The translations under genes were made by a program, and so were the position numbers. Positions 9,454 to 13,836 of a stretch of 13,836 nucleotides of DNA are shown piece after piece. The stretch covers positions 19,290 through 33,125 of the forward strand of contig DOZO01000072.1 in NCBI GenBank assembly GCA_003517965.1. The letters are read 5' to 3'. Position 1 is the first letter of the stretch, and each line of letters opens with the position of its first letter. The DNA is from Desulfobulbaceae bacterium (GTDB taxonomy: Bacteria > Desulfobacterota > Desulfobulbia > Desulfobulbales > Desulfurivibrionaceae). The notes under the pieces are model-generated. The model saw only the letters and a list, made by a program, of their open reading frames with translations, made no database searches and had not been told where the DNA came from.

Positions 9454-9527
9454 GCTGGGCATTCTCTTACAGCTTTTTATGCCGGCTTGGTCTGGCCTAT
9501 AACCTCTGGATATAAGGGATATCTCTC

Positions 9528-10454
9528 ATGGCCAAGGAATCAAAATCTGCTGATGATGCACAGGGCCAATCTGTAACCTTAGCACGGCCTGACGAAACCC
9601 TTGGCAGCTTTCTTAAAAGGCAACGGCAAAGTCAGGGGAAAAACCTCGAAGAAATTGCAGAAAAAACGCATATTCATGCCTCTACTCTTCGGGCCATTGA
9701 AGAAGATAATCCTAAGGCTCTGCCTGCTGAGGTTTTCACCCGGGGGTTTGTAAGAAATTATGCGCAGTATCTTGGCCTTGATCCAATAACGGTGTTGAGC
9801 TGGTATATCGAGCAGCATGCTGGAGAGGTCAGGTCAACGGAAGATCGCAATGTCCAAGAGGTTCTTGCTGGCGAGATTATGGCTGAGGCCTGGACTTTTC
9901 CGATGGGGCGTTTAATAGTCTTTTTTCTTGTCGTGGGTGCTTTTTTTCTTGCCGGGTATTTAGTTCTTGATTTTTTAAACTCGTCTGCTCTTCCAATTGC
10001 TCTCTATAAGAAAGAGGTGCAAACACAGACCTTGGTTAATCAGGTTCCACCTTTGGTGGCGCAGAATGGCGAGAGCCAGGCGTCTCGTTTATCTGAGGCC
10101 GACTCGAAATCAGATAAGAGAGGACAGGAAGAGAACCAGAATCGGCCGGAGATCGTTCAGGTGCCTCCCGTAGCGGTTGTTGTGCCGGTGATTTCCGCAA
10201 CAAAAGCCCGGGAAGCACATTATGTCCTGGAAGCAAAGTTTCTCGAAACGACCTGGGTTTCCGTGCAGATAGACAAGGAAAAAAAGAAGTCCGTCACTTA
10301 CCAGTCAGGTGATCATGAGGTCTGGGAGGCGGAAAAAAATATTTCCCTGTTGGTTGGTAATGCCGGGGGGGTAGTCCTGACGCTGAACGGCAAACCGTTG
10401 CCGTCTTTAGGTAAGTCCATGCAAATCGGTCGGATTTCATTGCCGGCTGAATAA
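9528..10454 (+). CDS. rodZ: RodZ-like membrane-anchored helix-turn-helix protein
   Basis: Bitopic inner-membrane protein of the RodZ type, which in studied bacteria links MreB filaments to the cell-wall elongation machinery. The 308 residues run as follows: a cytoplasmic XRE/Cro-type helix-turn-helix at about 24-95 (LGSFLKRQRQSQGKNLEEIA, then AEVFTRGFVRNYAQYLGLD, the RodZ signature), one membrane helix at about 128-149, a low-complexity polar and proline-rich periplasmic linker at about 165-225, and a C-terminal beta-rich domain (DUF4115-like, about 230-308) containing TTWVSVQID and LTLNGKPLP. AAGGGA eight bases before the ATG is a reasonable ribosome site. Domain order and length match RodZ, but no mreB is nearby, so a role in shape control is by family only. 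It lies 101 bases after surA with its own promoter element. Confidence 0.8.
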   Translation: MAKESKSADDAQGQSVTLARPDETLGSFLKRQRQSQGKNLEEIAEKTHIHASTLRAIEEDNPKALPAEVFTRGFVRNYAQYLGLDPITVLSWYIEQHAGEVRSTEDRNVQEVLAGEIMAEAWTFPMGRLIVFFLVVGAFFLAGYLVLDFLNSSALPIALYKKEVQTQTLVNQVPPLVAQNGESQASRLSEADSKSDKRGQEENQNRPEIVQVPPVAVVVPVISATKAREAHYVLEAKFLETTWVSVQIDKEKKKSVTYQSGDHEVWEAEKNISLLVGNAGGVVLTLNGKPLPSLGKSMQIGRISLPAE

Positions 10455-10525
10455 TGAAGAACTCGCAAACAAGGAAAAAGGTCACAGGTTCATGTCGCAA
10501 GATTAAAAAGATACGAATAACTACC

Positions 10526-10534
10526 TGTTATAAT
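10526..10534 (+). promoter_or_regulatory. Extended -10 promoter element upstream of recO
   Basis: TGTTATAAT holds a perfect TATAAT (10529-10534) with an upstream TG. No good -35 is seen at 16-18 bases. Transcription would begin near 10541, giving a leader of about 36 bases. It is the same arrangement as the element before the rodZ-like gene. Confidence 0.45.
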
Positions 10535-10576
10535 TGTACTTTTTTGCTATTCTAACAATAGACACAGTAAAAGCGA

Positions 10577-11326
10577 ATGTCTTTGCAGAAAAGTTTGGCT
10601 ATTGTGCTCCAGGTGAAAGATCATGGGGACTCTGACAAGATTGTCACCCTCTACACTTTAGAGCATGGCAAGATTGCGCTTATCGCCAAGGGCGCTAAAC
10701 GCAGCAAAAAACGTTTTGTCAATAAACTCGAACTTTTTTCCCTCCTTGCCATCTATTTTGCCCCCAGCCGACACAGTTCGCTCATGCGTCTGGATCAGGC
10801 CGATTTGCTGAATCCTTTTCCCAGATTGCGGGAAAATTATGAACTCTATATCGCTGCTTCTCTCTTTTGTGAACTTGTCCTGCATTGGACCCGGGAACAT
10901 GATAGTGATGAAGAACTTTTCCGCTTGCTTGTTTGGGCGTTGGAGTGTCTGGTCATGGAGGGAGTGGTTGTCAAGCGGGCGGTCATTTTTTTTCATATTA
11001 AGATGTTGGATATTCTTGGATATCGTCCCGATCTGACAGGCTGTCTAGATTGCCGCATACTTGGAGTATCTGGTTTTCTGTACCGTTTTAGTCCCTTGCG
11101 CAACGGGTTAGTTTGCAGCCGTTGTGAACCTCAGGCCATGGCAAACTCCCAATTGCTTTCCATTCAGACCATCCAATTGTTGCGAAGGGCCCAGGATATA
11201 GAACAAGGAAAACTGGAACGGCTCCATTTTTCCTTGGCAGCTACGGGTGAGGCTATTGCCTTGCTGAAACGGTACGACAATCATCTGTTGCAGCGGGAGG
11301 TGCAGTCTTGGAATTTTCTCGGCTGA
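10577..11326 (+). CDS. recO: DNA repair protein RecO
   Basis: Recombination mediator of the RecFOR pathway; it anneals single strands and helps RecR load RecA onto SSB-coated gaps. The 249 residues have the RecO layout: an N-terminal OB-fold at about 1-80 (VLQVKDHGDSDKIVTLYT, then KGAKRSKKRF), a helical domain, and a zinc-binding site of Cys156/Cys159 and Cys180/Cys183 in GCLDC and VCSRC. Length is typical. The ATG is preceded by AAAAGCGA, a weak ribosome site, and by an extended -10 promoter element, so it may form its own short transcript. It ends only 4 bases from the stop of the convergent flavoprotein gene, with no room for a terminator. Confidence 0.93.
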   Translation: MSLQKSLAIVLQVKDHGDSDKIVTLYTLEHGKIALIAKGAKRSKKRFVNKLELFSLLAIYFAPSRHSSLMRLDQADLLNPFPRLRENYELYIAASLFCELVLHWTREHDSDEELFRLLVWALECLVMEGVVVKRAVIFFHIKMLDILGYRPDLTGCLDCRILGVSGFLYRFSPLRNGLVCSRCEPQAMANSQLLSIQTIQLLRRAQDIEQGKLERLHFSLAATGEAIALLKRYDNHLLQREVQSWNFLG

Positions 11327-11330
11327 TTGC

Positions 11331-11909
11331 TTATGGCGTCTTGATTTTCTGGAGGAGCCAGGCCATGTTGCGTCCCAGGTCGCGCATGGTTTTCATGCCT
11401 TCTTCGTCATTGGCCACTTCGCCTGGTTCTCGGCCGATGCCGATATTCCAGTAAGATGAGCCCACTACGATCATCTGGCCGATAAGGAAAAAGGCGTTGA
11501 GTGAGTTGAACACTTGATAGGCACCGGCTCGACGGACTGCGACCACCCCGGCTCCGGCTTTGCGTTTAAATAAATCGCCGTTGGCCCGGGAAACCATGCC
11601 GCACCGCTCGATCAGGGCCTTCATCCCGGCTGAGACGTCAGCGAAGTAGGTGGGGGAACCAAGGAGAATGCCGTCCGCCGCGATCATCTTGGCAAGGCAG
11701 TCATTGATAATGTCTTTTTCCACGGCGCAACGACGGTCCTTGTTTTTGAAGCATTGATAGCAAGCGATGCAGCCAGAGACCGGCTGGCCTGATAACTCCA
11801 CCAGCTCTGTGTCGATCCCATGTAGAGCCATCTCTGCTAAAGCGGTATTCAATAATATCGCGGTATTCCCCCCCTTACGGGCGCTTCCGTTAAAAGCGAC
11901 AACTTTCAT
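11331..11909 (-). CDS. Iron-sulfur flavoprotein / NADPH-dependent FMN reductase family protein
   Basis: Flavodoxin-fold protein of 192 residues that should bind FMN and shuttle electrons. Visible features are the N-terminal phosphate loop GSARKGGNT (8-16), GSPTYF (84-89) contacting the flavin, and a compact cysteine cluster C47-x2-C50-x2-C53-x7-C61. That spacing agrees with the CX2CX2CX4-7C motif which binds a [4Fe-4S] cluster in the archaeal flavoprotein Isf. Many relatives annotated simply as flavodoxin family or NAD(P)H oxidoreductase share the fold. It has an AGGAGG ribosome site (11915-11920) five bases before the ATG and its own promoter upstream. It lies downstream of the radical SAM gene on the same strand but behind a strong terminator, so shared transcription is unlikely. 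Electron supply to that enzyme is possible, but proximity is the only support. The physiological partner is unknown. Confidence 0.85.
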   Translation of the reverse strand: MKVVAFNGSARKGGNTAILLNTALAEMALHGIDTELVELSGQPVSGCIACYQCFKNKDRRCAVEKDIINDCLAKMIAADGILLGSPTYFADVSAGMKALIERCGMVSRANGDLFKRKAGAGVVAVRRAGAYQVFNSLNAFFLIGQMIVVGSSYWNIGIGREPGEVANDEEGMKTMRDLGRNMAWLLQKIKTP

Positions 11910-11953
11910 GGCATCCTCCTTATGGTTTTCCAGCTCACGTTATATCGGTGGGT

Positions 11954-11982
11954 ATTATGTGATTTTGGAGAGAATCTGTCAT
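11954..11982 (-). promoter_or_regulatory. Sigma70-type promoter of the iron-sulfur flavoprotein gene
   Basis: Reading the minus strand, ATGACA (11982-11977, five of six to TTGACA) is followed after exactly 17 bases by CATAAT (11959-11954, five of six to TATAAT). Transcription would start near 11947, giving a 5' leader of about 38 bases that contains the AGGAGG ribosome site. It lies downstream of the terminator that ends the radical SAM gene, so the flavoprotein gene forms an independent unit. Confidence 0.6.
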
Positions 11983-12024
11983 GATATTGTAATCGAGATT
12001 GGCAAGGACAGAAAGGGCTTAGAG

Positions 12025-12061
12025 AAAAAAACCGCCAGGCAAGAGCCCTGGCGGTTTTTTT
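12025..12061 (-). terminator. Rho-independent terminator after the radical SAM gene
   Basis: A GC-rich stem pairs 12031-12039 (ACCGCCAGG) with 12047-12055 (CCTGGCGGT), with a seven-base loop, and is flanked by an A-run on one side and a T-run on the other. The stem extends through these A-T pairs. On the minus strand it ends transcription 12 bases after the radical SAM stop codon. The symmetry means it would also stop transcripts running through recO and the flavoprotein antisense on the plus strand. Confidence 0.9.
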
Positions 12062-12072
12062 ATAGAAAAAAA

Positions 12073-13467
12073 TTACTTCCAGCAATAGGATATTTCTGTT
12101 TCTGTCTGCCAACTCTCCCAGAGATACGCATCTTCCCGTTGTTGGGAAATTATCCGAAAAGCATGGCGCACTTGTTCTTCAAAGAAGCTGCAGTACGGGC
12201 TTGGCGCATTGATATCTCCGGATACCTTGTAAATCTCAGCCGGGCAGGGTGCTCCGCAGAAATGTCTGATGGCGCATCCTGCGCACGGGAGAATTTTTTC
12301 TACCTTCCTGTTTGTTACTTCCTGAAAGGGTTTGCTGGCAAGGATATCGGCAGGATCATCACGGAAGATATTGCCTCCAGAAAACTCGTTCATGCCGATA
12401 AATTCGCTGCATGGCACGACCTCGCCGTCTGCGGAAACGGCAAAAAAACAACGACCTCCTCCGCAAGGGGAGATGTCGCACATCAGCCTGCGGCCGGTCG
12501 GGCCAATGATCCCGGCCAGCACATTGGCGAAGTTGGCGATGACCAGCTTTCTGCCGGTTTGTTCAAAAAGCGCAAAAGACCGGTCTAACGCTTTAAAAAA
12601 AGCTTCGGCCAGAACATGGTTGTCCGGTTTCAGATCCATCCCGCCCTGGCGGGTGCAGCGCACCGGATTAAGCATGACCACCCGCACCCCAAGTTCGTGA
12701 TAAAAATCTACCATTTCGGTCAAGGTATGCACGTTGGCTTGAGTTACGGTGGTTATGACATTCAGTGCCGGATAATCAACGAGCTTTTTGATCACCGAAA
12801 CAACAGTGTCGTAATATCCGTTGCCCTGCCAGTTCTTTCTGGTGCGATTGGCGATCTCTGCGGTGGGTGCATCCAGGGACAGACCGATCCCCACCCGATG
12901 TTCCCTTAAAAAGCTGATTGCTGTATCGTCAAGCAGGGTGGCGTTGGTTTGGATGCCGAAATTAAAGTCGTCTTTAAAACGTGAAATCGCGGCAAATACC
13001 GACTCCCTGGCAACCATGGGTTCGCTGCCGTGAAAGATCAGCTGAGGTTTTACTCCCTCTGGTAAAATTTTCCGGAAATGTTGTAATAGTCGCTCAAGAG
13101 CGAGCATCAGTTTTTCTTCCCCCATGTCGATGCCGTTCTTGCGCATCTCCTCGGGGAGGTAGCAGTAGCTGCAATTCAGATTACATCGTTCAGTGGGGTT
13201 AACATAGGCTGCGGAGAGTTGTAAGCCCGTGCGCAGGTGATTAATTTCTGCCTGAAATTCTGGCGCGCGGGTCATGAAATCTTCGATCATGGAGCCACCC
13301 AGGGCTTGAGGCAGCTCATTACGATCAACTAGAGCCCAGTAAGCCGTATCCGCTTCGACAACTGCCACGTGATCAGGATCGCCGATTTCCAGCACAGAAA
13401 AATTTGGCCCGTGGCCAGTGTTGGCAAACTTGGCAGTCGTTGTTTGTTTTTGTGTCTGTGCCATCAC
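12073..13467 (-). CDS. cbpB: Radical SAM/SPASM peptide-modifying enzyme (CbpB-like)
   Basis: Predicted maturase that uses S-adenosylmethionine and iron-sulfur clusters to modify the small peptide encoded immediately upstream. The 464 residues comprise an N-terminal region of about 80 residues, the radical SAM core with Cys95-x3-Cys99-x2-Cys102 (TERCNLNCSYCY), GSEP at 147-150, and a C-terminal SPASM domain. The SPASM region holds Cys330, Cys335, Cys340 and Cys353, then CAGCAIRHFCGAPC (395-408, CX2CX5CX3C) and Cys426, enough ligands for two auxiliary clusters. GTG 13467 overlaps the precursor stop codon by four bases and has GAGGG nine bases upstream; ATG 13464 is an alternative. No B12-binding domain is present, so the upstream cobalamin riboswitch does not reflect a B12 cofactor in this enzyme. 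I recall the family name CbpB for peptide-modifying enzymes paired with CbpA precursors; other SPASM maturase families are possible. The chemistry is not known to me. Confidence 0.85.
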   Translation of the reverse strand: MMAQTQKQTTTAKFANTGHGPNFSVLEIGDPDHVAVVEADTAYWALVDRNELPQALGGSMIEDFMTRAPEFQAEINHLRTGLQLSAAYVNPTERCNLNCSYCYLPEEMRKNGIDMGEEKLMLALERLLQHFRKILPEGVKPQLIFHGSEPMVARESVFAAISRFKDDFNFGIQTNATLLDDTAISFLREHRVGIGLSLDAPTAEIANRTRKNWQGNGYYDTVVSVIKKLVDYPALNVITTVTQANVHTLTEMVDFYHELGVRVVMLNPVRCTRQGGMDLKPDNHVLAEAFFKALDRSFALFEQTGRKLVIANFANVLAGIIGPTGRRLMCDISPCGGGRCFFAVSADGEVVPCSEFIGMNEFSGGNIFRDDPADILASKPFQEVTNRKVEKILPCAGCAIRHFCGAPCPAEIYKVSGDINAPSPYCSFFEEQVRHAFRIISQQREDAYLWESWQTETEISYCWK

Positions 13468-13592
13468 TTGTTATTGCCCTCTTGGGTTGTTTCGGCGCTT
13501 GGGGTGAGTAGAATGTAATGAGATAGTCCGGTGCCCTGGCCGATCAGATTACAGCGCCGACGGTACGAAATGATCTGCTTCTGTGCTTTCAT
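13464..13592 (-). CDS. cbpA: Small precursor peptide of the radical SAM cassette (CbpA-like)
   Basis: A 42-residue reading frame with an excellent ribosome site (AAGGAG at 13604-13599, six bases before the ATG). Its TGA stop overlaps the GTG start of the radical SAM gene, implying coupled translation. The peptide has a basic N-terminal part (MKAQKQIISYRRR), one cysteine (Cys14), a glycine-rich centre (IGQGTG, 17-22), LSHYILL (23-29), and a polar tail ending in GNNK. It has no signal peptide and no membrane segment. The layout fits a RiPP precursor whose central CNLIGQGTGLSHY region is modified by the neighbouring enzyme. I recall a family called modified peptide precursor CbpA with this context, but the match rests on memory. 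With only one cysteine, at most one thioether could form; carbon-carbon crosslinking through His25 or Tyr26 is an alternative. The function of the mature product is unknown. Confidence 0.78.
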   Translation of the reverse strand: MKAQKQIISYRRRCNLIGQGTGLSHYILLTPSAETTQEGNNK

Positions 13593-13626
13593 GATGTTCT
13601 CCTTTTATGTGTTGCTCTGTGTGTAT

Positions 13627-13666
13627 AAAAAAACCCGGAGTAACCCCACAGGAGCCACTCCGGGTT
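13627..13666 (-). terminator. Rho-independent terminator between the B12 riboswitch and the peptide gene
   Basis: On the minus strand a ten-base perfect stem, AACCCGGAGT (13666-13657) with ACTCCGGGTT (13641-13632), has a 15-base loop and runs into seven T residues (13633-13627). It lies about 55 bases after the riboswitch and 34 bases before the peptide start, where a riboswitch expression-platform terminator would sit. An alternative is that it simply ends a short upstream transcript, but no complete upstream gene is present between it and the riboswitch. Confidence 0.88.
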
Positions 13667-13675
13667 CTGTTTCCA

Positions 13676-13717
13676 TTAGAATACCCAGACGAACAGCAAT
13701 ACGTACATAAGAAACAT
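13676..13717 (-). CDS. Possible 13-residue hydrophobic leader peptide
   Basis: Just after the riboswitch a tiny frame encodes MFLMYVLLFVWVF and stops nine bases before the terminator stem. Every residue is hydrophobic or aromatic. There is no clear Shine-Dalgarno, only GGTG seven bases upstream, so it may not be translated at all. Such a peptide could be a membrane microprotein, or its translation could affect folding of the terminator. Chance open frames of this size are common. Confidence 0.22.
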   Translation of the reverse strand: MFLMYVLLFVWVF

Positions 13718-13720
13718 TAT

Positions 13721-13836
13721 CACCAGGTCTTCTGACTTTCGGATCGTTTGCTGGTTTGCGGTCTTCCCCCCAGAGGCTAAGCTCTGGGAGTGACTGGATA
13801 ATTTCCTGTGCTAACCAGCATCCCCGATTACAGCGG
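13721..13836 (-). ncRNA. Cobalamin (B12) riboswitch, 5' part beyond the window edge
   Basis: Reading the minus strand from the right edge, the sequence follows the conserved 3' half of the cobalamin riboswitch in order: CCGCTGTAATCGGGG (13836-13822), a CCAGTC segment near 13797, a hairpin pairing CCCAGAG with CTCTGGG, the GGGGAAG element near 13767, GATCCGAAAG, and the B12 box AGTCAGAAGACCTGGT (13737-13722), close to the consensus AGYCAGGAGACCTGCC. The 5' elements lie outside the window. It is oriented toward the precursor peptide and radical SAM genes, with a terminator in between. Cobalamin riboswitches normally switch expression off when adenosylcobalamin or a related cobamide is bound, so the peptide cassette is predicted to be induced by cobalamin shortage. 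Confidence 0.85.

Noticed and set aside
11767..12588. 273-codon plus-strand frame across the flavoprotein start, terminator and radical SAM gene
   Set aside because: It runs through a strong terminator and antisense to two well-supported genes, and its sequence resembles no known family.
13464..13466. TGA of the precursor peptide read as selenocysteine
   Set aside because: The frame after TGA stays open for a while, but it overlaps the radical SAM gene, whose start codon sits exactly on this stop. Ordinary coupled translation explains it, and I saw no convincing selenocysteine hairpin.
12073..13467. B12-dependent radical SAM enzyme, suggested by the riboswitch
   Set aside because: There is no cobalamin-binding domain before the radical SAM core; the C-terminal cysteines define a SPASM domain instead.
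13627..13666. Inverted repeat as a transposon end or attachment site
   Set aside because: The stem is followed by a T-run in the transcribed direction and lies at the expected distance from the riboswitch, so terminator is the simpler reading.

Overview
The window reads as chromosomal DNA of a Gram-negative bacterium of moderate GC content. An outer-membrane biogenesis block (LolC/E-type permease, LolD, BamA, a SurA-like chaperone) is interleaved with Mfd, a RodZ-like protein and RecO. This order, and the peptide/radical-SAM cassette at the right end, suggest a sulfate-reducing or sulfur-cycling deltaproteobacterium of the Desulfobulbales/Desulfobacterota type. That assignment is inferred from gene content and was not tested by phylogeny.

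Left and centre (1-11326, all + strand): lolC, lolD and bamA are packed tightly and would export lipoproteins from the inner membrane and insert beta-barrel proteins in the outer membrane. bamA probably also has its own promoter, spanning the lolD stop, and carries an extra periplasmic domain before its POTRA repeats. mfd follows, then a surA-like periplasmic chaperone with one parvulin domain, a rodZ-like membrane helix-turn-helix protein and recO. The last two are each preceded by a good extended -10 promoter element.

Right (11331-13836, all - strand, convergent with recO): a small iron-sulfur flavoprotein with its own sigma70-like promoter, a strong bidirectional terminator, and then the most interesting part of the window. 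This is a two-gene RiPP-type cassette: a 42-residue precursor peptide whose stop codon overlaps the start of a radical SAM/SPASM peptide-modifying enzyme. Upstream is a tiny hydrophobic reading frame, a rho-independent terminator and the 3' half of a cobalamin (B12) riboswitch that runs off the right edge. The pair matches what I recall as the CbpA/CbpB family, a modified peptide of unknown function. The riboswitch, terminator and peptide lie in one orientation, so synthesis of the modified peptide is probably repressed when cobalamin is abundant. This suggests a role in cobalamin or cobalt acquisition, or as a substitute for a B12-dependent function.

No tRNA, rRNA, CRISPR array or insertion sequence was seen. 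No gene-free stretch exceeds 300 bases; the longest, 13593-13836, holds the riboswitch leader and terminator.
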